From Cordylochernes scorpioides (taxonomy: Eukaryota > Arthropoda > Arachnida > Pseudoscorpiones > Chernetidae), in contig CP092874.1 in assembly GCA_030710605.1 (NCBI GenBank), positions 73,535,044 through 73,599,043 of the forward strand: a stretch of DNA of 64,000 nucleotides, read 5' to 3'. The translations under genes were made by a program, and so were the position numbers. Each line of letters opens with the position of its first letter. The first letter of the stretch is position 1. The notes below the pieces were generated by a model. It was not told where the DNA came from. It searched no databases and saw only the letters and a program-made list of their open reading frames with translations. Of this stretch, positions 33,913 through 46,214 are shown piece by piece.

Positions 33913-34490
33913 ACTAGCGGATGTGTACCCGGCTTCGCCCGGGTTTTATCCGAGTGAAAGTTTGCCTAACGAATATTATTGATAATAATATTCGTTATAT
34001 CATATATTTATATAATATATAAAATATATTTTTCGAGCAAATATATCCTCTCTCTCTACTGATTAGATTTTTAAAAAGATATATATATAAATAAAAATAT
34101 ATAGTTATATACTACATGATCTTAGCCAAAAGGCGAGAAAGATATTTTATATATAGAAATGACCTGGCTTCTTGTGTCTTCTGCTCGAGTGAATGTTTCG
34201 CTGGTAGATTTTGTTCCTGCATACTAAATATTAGTATCTGGCTTCGCCTGTGGTCTGCCTTAGTGAATATTCCCCTAAAGAATTTTGATTATGTCAATCA
34301 AGCATGATACAGCAATATTGTCATAATCATTAATGACTAAAAAAATATTGTTGCTCAGTACTTTAATTATTTTATAATTTTTCTTGGTTAAAAATGCGAC
34401 AAAAAAACTCTTCCAGATTTAACTCTCTGTCCTGTTCAAATTTCAGCGAGATTAGTTACATATTGAGGGCGTGCATAGCCGACAAACATA
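33913..34490 (-). mobile_element. Helitron 3' end and body
   Basis: CTAG at 33913 with hairpin CCCGGGCGAAGCCGGGT on the minus strand. AT-rich body; contains a U2 snRNA fragment and ends at the Tc1 insertion. Confidence 0.55.
34108..34143 (-). pseudogene. U2 snRNA 5' fragment
   Basis: Minus strand TTTCTCGCCTTTTGGCTAAG followed by ATCATGTAGTAT matches the start of U2 (CTTCTCGGCCTTTTGGCTAA, GATCAAGTGTAGTAT). Only about 36 bases, AT-rich sequence after. A retrocopied or captured fragment, not a gene. Confidence 0.65.
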
Positions 34491-34492
34491 TA

Positions 34493-35982
34493 CATTGGTG
34501 TCCAAAAAATAAGAAACCTTTGTTTTTTAATGATATGTTTTAAAATATACAACGCTAAAAGCTAAAAAGTAATTTAATTAGGTATTTTAAGTCGTAGAAT
34601 TTATTTATCGCAACCATTCGATTCGGTAAAATTGAAAATATGCAAATTTTTGCTTGTCTTTATAAGTGTGTTATTTGGCGTGTCGTTTACCCCATCTAAG
34701 AATTGTCCAATTATAATTTTATTTAATCCTTAGTTAATTATGAGTTTACGAAAAATTTAGCAGATGATTTAAAATGGAGAGCTGTTGGAAGAATGGAGGC
34801 AGGGCAATCACAAGTTGAAGTAGCAAAATGGCTAAATGTGAATAAATCTGTGGTCAGCAAAATATGGAAACAGTTCATTGAGACAGGAACCATCGAAAGA
34901 AAAGAAGGTTCTGGTAGAAAAGAAAAACAGCTACCTCTGAAAACCGTTATCTGGTCGTAACTGCCAAGCGCCATAGGGAGATGACAGCTATTCAACTCTC
35001 TAATGAACTCTCAAGTGCTACTGGAACGAGATTTTCAAGACAAACTGTTTACCGAAGGCTTCACGAATGTGCTCTTTATGCAAGACGACCAATGGTCTGT
35101 ATCCCTTTAACCTCTGCTCATAGGAGAGCCCGCTTGAATTGGTGCTTGGAACAACACGCCTGGACTCATGATCAGTGGGCCAATGTTCTCTTCAGTGACG
35201 AGTCAAGATTTAGTTTAAACACAGATTCTCGACGAGTTTTCATCTGGAGGGAGCCTGGAACCCGCTATCATCCCAGTAATATCAGGGAAATAGACAGTTT
35301 TAGAGGGGGCAGTCTCTTAGTCTGGGCTGGCATCAGTTCTAGCAGACGCACACCCCTCCACATTTTTCTGGGGGCACTTTAACTGCCCAAAGGTACAGGG
35401 ACGAGATCCTTGAGCCCTATCTAAGACCTTATAGAGATCAAATTGGTCACAATTTAATTTTTATGGACGATAATGCTCGTCCGCATAGGGCTAGGCTAGT
35501 CAATGAATATCTCCAGAGTGAGAATATTCGAAGGATGGATTGGCCAGCCAGATCCCCGGACCTGAATCCAATAGAGCATGTGTGGGATGCTCTAGGGAGG
35601 CGTATTGGAGCTCGTCACCCCTCTCCCAGAACCCTCGTTGAGCTAAGAACTGCTCTATTGGAGAAGTGGGGTTTACTACCCCTGGACCTCCCCCAAAGCC
35701 TGGTAAACAGTATGAGGGCTCGCTGTGAGACCTTGATAGCTGTTAGAGGTGATCATACTCCCTATTTATATCTAATTTCTTTAAGATCTGGAACCTTAGC
35801 TTTGGGTATGTTGGTAATAATTTGCATATTTCATAAATACAAATATATTTTTTAATTTTCATATAGCTAGTCAAATTCTCCATAGTTTAAACTATTTGTA
35901 TACAAAATTTTATATTTGTTAATAAATTAGATTTTGAGAAATTTCAATATTGGTTAAGTTTCTTATTTTTTGGACACCAGTG
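34493..35982 (+). mobile_element. Tc1-like transposon (dead copy)
   Basis: Terminal inverted repeats CATTGGTGTCCAAAAAATAA and TTATTTTTTGGACACCAGTG, flanked by TA on both sides, bound a 1490-base element containing one transposase gene. TA duplication is typical of Tc1/mariner. Confidence 0.92.
34740..35862 (+). pseudogene. Tc1-like transposase with two frameshifts
   Basis: Helix-turn-helix region: LKWRAVGRMEAGQSQVEVAK, then NVNKSVVSKIWKQF. After a frameshift at about 34922-34930 (run of A) the frame resumes REMTAIQLSNELSSATG and FSRQTVYRRLHE, with the first catalytic Asp in FSDESRF. A second frameshift in a G-run (about 35370-35374) leads to MDDNARPHRARLVNEYL (second Asp) and PDLNPIEHVWD (Glu). 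The spacing of 34 residues gives DD34E, the Tc1 signature. The triad is intact, so only the two small indels disable it, implying a fairly recent loss of function. Confidence 0.9.
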
Positions 35983-35984
35983 TA

Positions 35985-37309
35985 TATATATATATTCCCG
36001 GCTTCTCCCGATTTTTACCCGAGTAAAAGTTTGCCTTACAAACTTTTGTTAAAACGATTCTAGCAAACATCCAATCCCTACTGAATCTATACTTGTCCAT
36101 ACTCTCGATAATTTGAAAATTTTCCTGGTCCCTTGAAAAATACTCGATAAGTTGAAAAAATTCAGTATTAATTGATCCACTCGGTATTTTGAAGTTGAAG
36201 GAATAGTATCTTGCCAAAAACGAAGATTTGTAAATAGCTGTATTTAGCGAATGTACCCGGCTTCGCCCGGTTTTTCCAAGCAAAAGTTTGCCTAACGAAC
36301 CTTTGTTAAACGATTCTAGAAAACATCCAATCCACCGATATATTGATTTATACGGTATATAAATATTGTTATATACGCTCAAATATATTTTTGAAACACA
36401 TAATTTTGTGAAAACATTTATTATATTTTAAATAAGATATTGTCACTTTTGTGAATTTGATACTTAATTATTTCTTTTTTTCCTCAATGAATTATATATA
36501 TTAATTTAAAAATTCATTTTTGTTATCATCATCACATACAATGTAATTTTTTATATAAACAATCGATAATAAACAACAACAACAATGTAATTTGCATTTT
36601 CATCATTATAAAGAACAACAAATTAAATTAACAATATAAAAATATATTTTAACATCACATTTTAACATTTAACACAAAAACGTTACAATATTTTCTTTAA
36701 ATATATATTAATATTAAAATGCTAAGTTTTTTTATATCATTGGAATATTATATTACTAAATTCACAAATTAAAAATATTATACTTGGAACACATTTTAAG
36801 CATCGTTACAATTTATAAATGTAATTTCACCAGATACCGCGAGAGGCGCTGCTTGCGAGTGAAAGTAGAAAATTTGCAAATAAAATTACAACGAATATTT
36901 ATTTCAAATCAAATTCAAACTAGAAACCTTCCCAGTAGTATAGTAAATAACTTCCTAAAGTTTCACGGCGATTGGATTATCTTACCTTTTAAAAACATTC
37001 ATCGTGTAAAAACACTAACATTCATCGTGTAAACAAACCACGTGTAAATTATTAACCAATCAAATTAATTTATCGTCGCGACCAGTGCTGCGCCCAAGCG
37101 GTAAAAGGCTGGAACTAACGCTTTTTGGTTTTATATATTTTTTAAAAAGCACATTAACCTTTTTAGTTTTTTGAATAGCCTATATGTTAAACGAAATCTT
37201 CCGCTACCTACACGCGAAATTTCATAATGATTCATTCTGTAGATTTTGCGCAACGCGATAACAAACATCGATTTTGGATTTCATTTTTATAGATATAAAC
37301 TAGAAGAGC
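35985..37309. mobile_element. Helitron-derived sequence, several decayed ends
   Basis: Hairpin remnants CCCGGCTTCTCCCG (35998) and CCCGGCTTCGCCCGG (36257) precede ...GTTTGCCTAACGAAC. Blocks GGTCCCTTGAAAAATACTCG (36129) and CCTTCCCAGTAGTATAGTAA (36929) recur at 62190-62220 and 62640-62660, so this is the same family. Spacer of (AAC)n near 36570. Confidence 0.5.
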
Positions 37310-39335
37310 GACCCGGCTTCGCCCGAGAATTCCCACGAGCCAAATTTGTAAAAAAAAAAAAAAAAGACGAAATCTGACATATTTTCTTTTATTTATTAAA
37401 TAAAAATATTAATATTAAAATGATGTATTTTCAAATGTAAAAATATTGAATTCATTACTAATTTAAATCAAAATGTATGAAACAAAATATATACCTATAT
37501 GTTGAGATTAGTAAACAAATCTGTGGAATATGTTATGTTTTGACCAAGTAGTTGTTTGTTTTTAAAAGGGTAATGGCTTAAAGTAAAGGCTAAACTTTTA
37601 TCGCATTTTTATTTAGTTTATTTTAACCTCTCTCATTCTATTTGAATAATAAATTTGTTTAAATTAATAAAGCTGCATTAATGTAAGATGGAATTTTCCT
37701 ACAACACTATAAATATTTTAAATAACAGATATAAAATTAATCATGTTTAATAGTTAATAAAAAGACGAGGCGCTATTTTTGAAACCGTTGGCGCCAAAAA
37801 AGAAATTCATCTTCTGTTCTAATTGGGTAACAAATGACGTGACGGCGTTATCAGATCTGATTTGGCCACTCTTGGAATTGATCGTTTGGTTCGCTATTGT
37901 CATGATAATCTTCTGCCAGTTCATTAGAAGTCCCGCACACAGGCTATCATTATCTACTTCTTTTTCTTTTTGTTCAAGAGGATCTGTCAGAACTGACGAA
38001 AACCACATATTAGTCTCTTTATCAGATGGATGTATTTTGTTTGTTTGAAGGGGTAACAATGCTGAGAATATTGTTAAGAAAGCATACAGACATGCGTTTC
38101 GTCCTCTCCCATTTAGAACAATAAACAATACTGTTTAGATATGTCAAATCTTGTCACGGTAATATAGGGCAGGGTTGTGCTATTTCGCTATACCATTTAC
38201 AATTTGGCTGGCTGCATTCAACTATCCAGCTTTAATTTTGAGTTTAAAATATTCTATTGCGCCATTGAGGATGCAATATTGCATATTGCGTAGATGATCA
38301 AAAATACTCGTTTATTTCAACAAGTAATCGAGGATTATCTCGATCACAACTCTTGAATAGGTAAAAATTCTATATGTGCATCCTTTTGTCGAGGTACTAA
38401 GACAGATCCTTTGCGTTTAGATGATTCTGAAAATCCAATACTGGAATCGGAAAGGGCTTTGACAGAGGATGAAGACTTTAATAATGATCTTTGACGATTA
38501 TTTAACGTGATCGATTCAAACATGAACCACATTATTCAAAATTAGAATACTTTTATAAGTGATACTATAATAATAACGGATTATTACGAGATATAACGAT
38601 TTTATGACAAATTTAATCATAGATGTAAGATTGGGATCAAAATATTTTTCGAATATCAAGCCTAGTTCTCAAATTATTCAACATTCTGCATCTACGAATT
38701 CCTGATTTGTAGATTAAACAACTGTGACGCAGCACAACGTTGACCTTCTCTAAGCCTCACGTAAATCTTCTGCTTCTACGATTTATTCGGAACGTTAAAT
38801 AACAAGTCTTTTGTTTACTTTTATCCAGGAGCTTTCTGCAGTGATCGACGGTATGAGATGGGATGCGGGGGAGATGAGAGGTAATATCAGCAAACGTGTT
38901 TTAACAAGACAGAGAGAAAAATCTGGAATGATATTTTTCGCATTTTTTAGCCAAGAAAAATTGAAATTGACAGGGTCTGGTCAAAAATAGTTGTTTTTTA
39001 TTTAGAAAATGATGATGACAATATTGCTGTATCATGTTTGATTATCAGATACAAAATTATATCGGGGAAAAATCTAGAAAACAGAGACCATGGGTGAAGT
39101 CAGTTCATTTTTAGTATGCAGGAACAAATTTCAAACAGAAAAACATTCATTCGAGCAAAAGACACAAAGCCAGATAATCTTTCTATAAAAATATCGCTTC
39201 TCAGACACAAAGTTTGGAGCGGGACGTTTCACAAGAGTGACATCCACGGCGCCAATTTATAATTTTAACGAATAGTATTTGAATAAAAACATTTAATCGG
39301 GTAAAACCCGGGCGTTGCCCGGGTCGTTCGGCTAG
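37310..39335. mobile_element. Region between two outward-facing Helitron ends
   Basis: CTAG plus hairpin CCCGGCTTCGCCCG at 37310 faces left. Hairpin CCCGGGCGTTGCCCGGG plus GGCTAG at 39317-39335 faces right. Between them are AT-rich sequence and minus-strand open frames (37754-38128; 38344-38532) with no family I recognise, possibly captured gene pieces. Confidence 0.45.
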
Positions 39336-40985
39336 TACTCTATAAAGCTCACTATATAAGCTTAGATTTTTTTGGAAGAAAGGTATTAATTTTTGTCACA
39401 ATTCAAGTTGTTCATCGTTAGCAATTCTGTACGCGATCCTGACCACGACAATAGATTTTGTCGAAATATCGATAAAAATAAATATCTTATTAACTCTCTG
39501 AGATGTTTTTTTTTTACGATGTATTTCCTAAACCGGGTGACAATACCAGCTATTTGCGCCAAAGTTAATTTTATTTCTAAAAATATAATTTTCCTTAAAT
39601 ATCATTTAATTAAGGATTCAAAATATAAAAAAAAAACTGTTCCTCATGCAAAAATCAAATTCAAAGCAAATTGATTCCATTTGTTTTCCATTGTCCATCT
39701 TTTCATTAAAAAAAAAAAGGATGGAGAAAATTCTAATATATACACATTAATATAGTAATTGATATATTTAAAATCATTCTTACCATTTTAATTAATCTCA
39801 TGCTATTTCCTATTTAAATCGCTGAGAGAATTCTTACGTTGAAATTGTATTTAGAATCAACTACTAATGGGCAAATTGCGACTGCTGTGATAGAGATGCA
39901 TGTAGACCTCTGAGGCTCTTCATTGGACACGACAACAACAACATCACCTACTAATATATTGTAACAAAATATATTATTTTATTAGCAGAGTATTATTTTT
40001 TATGTTTATATTTTGCTATACTCTGTACACTTCCCTCTTTTGTTTATCTTTTGTTTTATGACTCATAGTTTGTTCTTGCCTGAAATAAATTGTTATCTCA
40101 TCCCGAAGTTGGTCTTCCCTAATTTTCCATGTGTGGCAATATTATAGAATACAGAACTTCCATTATCTCTGTTTATATTTTCATTTTATTTCTATTTTAT
40201 TCATTGCTTTTGGATACTGGATGGAGAATCTGTATAAGACTAAGTTATTGATAAAAATGCTCTCTATGTGTTTCAATTTGAAGATTGCTATTGTTGAGTA
40301 TATGATCTATCCTTATATCAGTGCGGTATTTTTGGTAGAGGATGATATGGGGCCTTCTTTCCTCAGTATACAAGAATGGCTATGGTTTTGAGAAAATCGT
40401 CTTGGAAGAGCCTGGTTGAGGAGGGGCCTAGTCTTAGAGAACGATTTATCTAAAAATATGACAGAGTATATGAGTAGATGAGAAACAGGTTTTGTTTAGC
40501 ATTTTTCTATATCTTTATAATTAATTATATCAGAATAGCAGTATATTATCAAGGTTTAATATTTGGAACAGAGTCCTGATAGGTCTTATTCATTTATATA
40601 CCGTGTACTGTATGTGTGAATCTATATGGAAAATGATTTCCTAAGTTGTCTCTATAATGGGTTTTGTGATGCGTGGATTTTCCTAAGATAGATAAACTAC
40701 AAAGAGGAAGAAAGCCCTGGAAACATCAGGAATTGTCTCGTTTTTTTTTTAAATCCAGATTCAGGTATACCACTTTTTTATTTTCCCAGATTTAACTATA
40801 TTATTTGTTTAACACAATCTTAGTTAATATCTCCGCATTTTAGTGATTTTGAAGATTGTTGAAGGCCCCCAAGGAAATTACAATAAATTATAATTGATTA
40901 TTTGATTAATTGAATAATTATTAAATGGACCGTTTAAAATAAATTTCAATTGTATATTGGAATTATTTTTTAAAGTTACAAAATA
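39336..40985. other. AT-rich, nothing recognised
   Basis: Only a LINE-like 3' tail at about 39910-39955 (CTCTTCATTGGACACGACAA, then CAACAACAAC), which recurs at 60745-60780. Confidence 0.5.
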
Positions 40986-40987
40986 TT

Positions 40988-41560
40988 TTCACACAATGAG
41001 TTTCTTTTTATTACAAAACGATAGCTTTCAAGCGATAATCGCTCTTCAACGGGCTTAAATAAAACATTGACTATATAATTATTTATTTAAGTAACCCAGG
41101 TTCCTGGAGCGTACAGAAGTCGCCAACTACCCGGGATGTCCTTCTGACCTAAGTCTTCTTGGATTTATATACAATGCCAGTGGAGGTCCAATTAATGAGG
41201 TGTCGCCAGGCAGATTTCTTTCTTGGGAGATTTTCTAGGGATGCTGGACATATGTTGGTGATACCTAGGAGAGTGGCGGTCTGGAATCTTTGGTATTGGA
41301 AGGTTGGGCAAGTGAAGAGGAGGTGGTCTACGGTTTGGTCTTCATCTTGGCAGTGGGGGCAAATTGGGTCTTCTTTCGATACCGTTGCAAGGTCTGCCTG
41401 AATGTAACCATGGCCGGTCAAACATCGACTATATCCTGCAAGAAATATTTACAAAAACAAACGCGCGCAGCGTGGATATTTACAACTGAATTTTTTAAAT
41501 TGGTATGTAATCGCTTGAAAGCTAGCATTTTGTAATAAAAATAAACTCATTGTGAGATAA
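40988..41560. repeat. Foldback of a family E-like repeat with LINE insert
   Basis: Arms CACAATGAGTTTCTTTTTAT and TAATAAAAATAAACTCATTG with TAGCTTTCAAGCGA/TCGCTTGAAAGCTA. The minus arm shows CCGTTGA, hairpin AGAGCG-ATTAT-CGCTT, GAAA, GCTA. The LINE fragment 41149-41421 sits between the arms. Confidence 0.5.
41149..41421 (-). mobile_element. Non-LTR retrotransposon ORF2 C-terminal fragment
   Basis: Minus frame: TGHGYIQADLATVSKED, then CPHCQDEDQTVDHLLFTCP, the canonical end motif of Jockey/CR1-type ORF2, and LENLPRKKSAWRHLINWT. Truncated at both ends. Confidence 0.8.
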
Positions 41561-41767
41561 TATTTTGTAATTTTAAAACGTTTTTCACAATTTTATCATG
41601 AATAGAGATTGGAATTAATATACTTTATAAATGTTCGAGATTAACCTTTGAATTTTAAAGAGTTTTTAGTGAAATTTCTATTTTATCTTTTAAGTTGGAT
41701 AAAGTGTGCTTTGAAAGCCATTTTAGAATTTCAGAAAAAATAGCTACATCAACCAATGATTTATTCA

Positions 41768-41812
41768 ACTCCCGACGTTTCAGTAACCTGCTGTCACTCT
41801 CCTTAGGGGGAT
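41768..41812 (-). ncRNA. Hammerhead-like motif, family D
   Basis: Minus strand: ATCCCC, CTAAGGA, hairpin AGTGAC-AGCAG-GTTACT, GAAA, CGTC, GGGAGT. The core differs from CTGANGA by one base (G5 to A). Helix I pairs at five of six positions with wobble. Confidence 0.5.
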
Positions 41813-42459
41813 GGTTGATCATTGGTTGTGTAGCTAAATATTTTTTCTGAATCAACTTTCATCCAACAAATGACCTTCGGATTTTGGAATTGGTTGCACT
41901 ATAATAAAATTTACATTAATTACATATTATCATCAAAAAAGTACTTTTTTTGATATTGTTGCATCATGGCTAATGCACCTATTTTATTTTAATTTGTAAT
42001 ATTACTTTTCATATATTTTAAATTCAAATTTATATTTTAAATTTATTTTATTTTTATTGAACAGAATATATATATATATATTATAAACATATTTATGTAT
42101 TATAAAATCACCATTTGTATTTTGGTACACTGTGTGACTTCACTGCTCTCTTTGATGCGAGAAATAAATAAATTATTCTGGAGGCTATTTAAAGTAGAGT
42201 TATCTCATTATTCCCTTATATAAATTTTTAGGATGGTTGAAACACGTTCTGGTAAGATGTAAGACCCAACACAGGAGAGAATCAAGGTTGAAGAGTCTGC
42301 CAAGCCGCAACCTGGTGCAACAATATGATATTGAGAATTAAAAGTTTGTTTCCAAGAAGGTTTACTAAACTGGTGTAAATCGGTGAGTGTAAATCCAAAA
42401 AGAACCGAGGGGAATATTGTGAAGGTTGGCATGAATGTGTAGACCCTAGATCAAATGGT

Positions 42460-42962
42460 TACCTAGAACACATGATTGAAAAATGTGCACTTTGTTTTAA
42501 TTATTTAAGACTTTTGTGTCATCAAAATCTTTCACTTTCTCAATCTAATGAACTGTTCAAGAAATTCTTTCCAATTGCTGTCCCAAATTTCATCTCTTCT
42601 GATAAATTCACTACTCTATTCTTAACAGGCAAAGGACCCTTTCTTAAGTTTCCTATTCAAACTGAATGTTATCAATGATCCAACATGTGAATGCCGCTTA
42701 GATTTTGAATCACCAGAGCATCTTCTTTTGACTTGCCCTCTGACTAATCAAATTGTATGTAGATACTTTGAAACATCACCAAATTCTCTTTGTGTATATA
42801 CTCTATCTTATGAGAACTTTGTTAAGTTTAGAACTATTTGTACAATAATTTACAAAACACTACTAATCCATCGTGTAAATATTTAATCATATATATGTAA
42901 ATAATACTAGCACAGCACAATAGTCCTTTGGACTTCGTGCTTTTGTAACAATAAATAAAATA
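42460..42962 (+). mobile_element. Non-LTR retrotransposon 3' end, frameshifted
   Basis: FKKFFPIAVPNFISSDKFTT in one frame, then CECRLDFESPEHLLLTCPL and FVKFRTICTIIYKTLLIH in another. The 3' hairpin GCACAAT-AGTCC-TTT-GGACT-TCGTGC (42912-42944) precedes (AATAA)n. Same architecture as 52020-52345. Confidence 0.75.
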
Positions 42963-43266
42963 AATAAGTGTCATCAAAAATTTACAATTTACACGTCATA
43001 AGAAAGTTGTTGATAATCCATCAGCAACTTTCAGTTGCATGATAAGGAGATGCCTTTTATTTCTTAATTTATGCACCTAATCCCAGTGCAATATCCATTT
43101 GTAATATTTTTTCACGTCATAAGAAATCAATTTGAACCAAATTCCATGTTTTCTTTCTTTAATTCTTTGGTGCAACACATTCTATTTTTACTAGTATATA
43201 TAAATTGAATATAAGCCAAACAATCTTCAAACAAGAGAAAATATACTAATATATTATTTTAAAATT

Positions 43267-43478
43267 CTTATTTTGGATCATATATATTTTTATTTTCCAA
43301 TATTTCGTATGGAAACTCGCCAAAACTTCTTCGGGGAACAAGATTGTTTTGAGATGATCGCGTATCAATTCACGAGTATGTACAACTTAACAAAATTGAT
43401 ACGCGAGTATCTCAAAACAATCTTGTTCCCCGAAGAAGTTTGGCGAGTTTGGAGGAAAAAATGATCCAAAATAAGCAT
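43267..43478. repeat. Palindrome 1: inverted dimer, hammerhead-like
   Basis: Arms of about 85-110 bases. Minus strand of the left arm: GTTCC, CCGAAGA, imperfect hairpin, GAAA, TATT, GGAAAA, with helix I TTCC/GGAA. The right arm has lost the GAAA box. Confidence 0.6.
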
Positions 43479-43531
43479 TTTTAAATAATTTAATATATTG
43501 ATTGCTCAATTTTCAAACATACCAATATATT

Positions 43532-43853
43532 TAAAATTTTACACAAATAAATTTACTGGCAATGCGTTTCTTTTAAATGTCACCAAATATTATCTCTACA
43601 GACCTTACTGCAATGATGTGAGTTATTGAATGAGAGGGCTTGGCTCATCAGTAGTGAACCCTCTCAGCGGTTTCGCCAAATAATAAATAAAAATAGAGAT
43701 TAATTTGGCGAAACCGCTGAGAGGGTTCACTACTGATGAGCCAAGCCCTCTCATTCAATAACTCACATCATTGCAGTAAGGTCTGTAGAGATAATATTTG
43801 GTGACATTTAAAAGAAACGCATTGCCAGTAAATTTATTTGTGTAAAATTTTAA
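43532..43853. repeat. Palindrome 2: about 145-bp arms
   Basis: Nearly perfect inverted repeat around an AT-rich loop (43679-43702). The unit contains TTGGCGAAACCGCTGAGAGG and TTCACTACTGATGAGCCAAG, related to 12560. GAGAGGG pairs with CCCTCTC, and TTGGC (before GAAA) with GCCAA (after CTGATGA). Confidence 0.75.
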
Positions 43854-43888
43854 CGATAGATGGCAATAAAATTTAATATACCAATATA

Positions 43889-44099
43889 TTATAAAATAAA
43901 TGAAGCTTCCAGGGTTATGTTTCTTGTGCAACTTTTTATTTTCAAGCTTTCGTACTTTTCAGTCCTTCAACAGGATTATCACGTTAACAACTTAATAATA
44001 TTAACGTGATAATCCTGTTGAAGGACTGAAAAGTCCGAAAGCTTGAAAATAAAAAGTTGCACAAGAAACTTAACCCTGGAAGCTTCATTTATTTTATAA
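43889..44099. repeat. Palindrome 3: inverted dimer, hammerhead-like family E
   Basis: Arms of about 100 bases, loop of about 10. Plus arm: CTGTTGA (44015), hairpin AGGACT-GAA-AAGTCC, GAAA, GCTT. The left arm is the inverse with one change in the hairpin. Confidence 0.7.
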
Positions 44100-45420
44100 A
44101 TCAGGGAAGAATGTTTATTTATACCAATATATACAATTAAATACTAGATGGATTCTGATATTCAGTAGACCACCTGACTACACATGGGGAGAACTAACGG
44201 GTGATTATAGTAGGTAAAAAAACTGCCCACAGTAAAGAGAGGAGTTCGTCTACAACTATTCCTGTATCATCTACATGAATTATAATAAATTAAGTGACAA
44301 TCTACAAATTAGTTCTCTATACATATTTTTTCTTAGAAGAAAGGATATAGTAATAAAATAAACATGTTCAAAAGGGTAAAAACAAACCATTACTTAGGAC
44401 TTCGACTTTCACTACAAAACTATTTGATATTCTGTGAATATATTAATAAATCTGTTTTAATGTATAGATTGAATGTACAACAGACCACTTTTTTTTTTTG
44501 TTTTGAATCGGGATAATCTATTCTTTTTATCAAATATAATAATTTGTAATATTACAACAGAGGAGGCTATTTGTGTGTACATGGCATAACCAGAGCATCC
44601 AACTCTCTCGAGATGACTCGGCCGAGCTAATGGTCCAGGCCCTGCCAGGAACTGGTCTGCCGATGCTATGGACTCCGTCTCAAGAGTCGGAGGAGAGGAA
44701 AACAAAGCCTCAATATCTTTATGTTTACATGAAGAGAACCATTCTATTCTTAAAGAAAGAAGAAACAACATCAGATTCCATTTGAATAGCGCGAGATACA
44801 GATTAGTTAGAGTGTCACCAGCCTTAGAAATTTCGAAGACCAATAAAGCCAACCATAGTGTCAGGTTATAACCCTCTAATCAGTATATGGGCAGCTATGA
44901 TTTAGTGACATTCTAAGAAAAAAATTGTGAAATAAGCTGAATCTGTGTGTGAAAAGCAATATATAATCTAAAAATTTAAATATTTCATAAATAAAAAAAT
45001 ATATATATTTTCATTCATTGATAATTCTACATTTTTTTACTATAGTTTCAGAATATGCAACTTTTAATTTTTGTTGTAAATATGTATAGTTAACTCATCT
45101 ATTTTTATATAAAAATTCACTAATATAGAATTAATTTATAAATTCTATATAACTGTGAAAATGTTTTATTGTAATTTTTTTCAAGTAATTCAAAATAGTG
45201 AAACAGTATAATGATAGTAAATGATTATTCTTCTGCTTTTCTTTTAACACGACACACTGCACCTTCAAATCTTACATCAAAAATATATCATAACAGTGAG
45301 CCGACAAATTTTATTATAACATATATTACGAAATAGAAACCGACTCTTTGCTGAAATGAGTCATAGTCCGAAACCACGGTATACAGATTCGCTTTTATCC
45401 AATTTTCTGAAATCTGGTAT
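44100..45420. other. No gene recognised
   Basis: AT-rich apart from a GC-richer block at 44570-44720 that is open on both strands but unlike any family I know. Confidence 0.5.
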
Positions 45421-45421
45421 T

Positions 45422-45855
45422 ACAAGCCGAATAACCCGGGCAACGCCCGTGTTTTACCCGATTGAATGTTTTGATTCAAATACTATTTGTTACACAATTA
45501 TAAATTGGCGCCTTAAATAAATGCATATGTCAGTTAATAACTATAGCCTATGTGCTTTATCTGTCTATGTACTGTTGGCTTCCGTAGGCGTCTCTTACTG
45601 GGAAAAAGAAAGAGAGGATTCCATTTGGTTATTAACTAATATATGCATTTATTTAAGGAGCGACCCGCTCCAACACAATGGTTACAAAAACGAAAAAGCG
45701 AGTGGGGGGGGGGGGGGGTGCATGATGGGGGGGGGGGGGGGGGGCGAAGGTGGCGTGATCGTAGCCGACCAATAGCAGGGCGCCATTCCAAAAAAAAAAG
45801 CAAACGGTGACAGAGACGACTGATGAAGAATGACGCTCGTAACTGTATATAGAAT
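45422..45855 (-). mobile_element. Helitron copy with nested MITE and G-runs
   Basis: Same internal order as 28176-28600, with the nested MITE at 45513-45656. The terminal CTAG is mutated. G-runs of about 12 and 19 bases at 45703-45745 replace GGGG of the other copy. Confidence 0.65.
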
Positions 45856-46214
45856 GGCAAATTCGACAAAACGATTTAAGGTGCTCTGCATAAAGAGAAT
45901 ACATAACAATGAATACATATAAAATCTTTTGAATATCTTTATTTTCTCTAATCGCTTAGTTAATATGAATATATTACCACATATATATATATATATAAAC
46001 GTTTAGTTTATTTTTGCTCCACTAGATGGCGCTCTGCCATCTAAAAAGCACATGTGCTCGTGGTCAGGAGATTCTTTCTTTATTTTTGATATATATATCT
46101 ATTATCAAAATAAATCGCAATTCTAGTTAATCAAATGGTCGAAGATCAAATATTAAAATGCAACTTGAAGCGGTAAGTTTCCTGGTTGAATTATGCTTGG
46201 CTAGTTTTTGGGTC

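Noticed and set aside
44457-44871. Overlapping open frames on both strands in a GC-richer patch
   Set aside because: No domain or splice evidence. Not part of Duox by sequence.
45636-45918. Proline-rich open frames on the minus strand
   Set aside because: They come from poly-G runs inside a Helitron copy.
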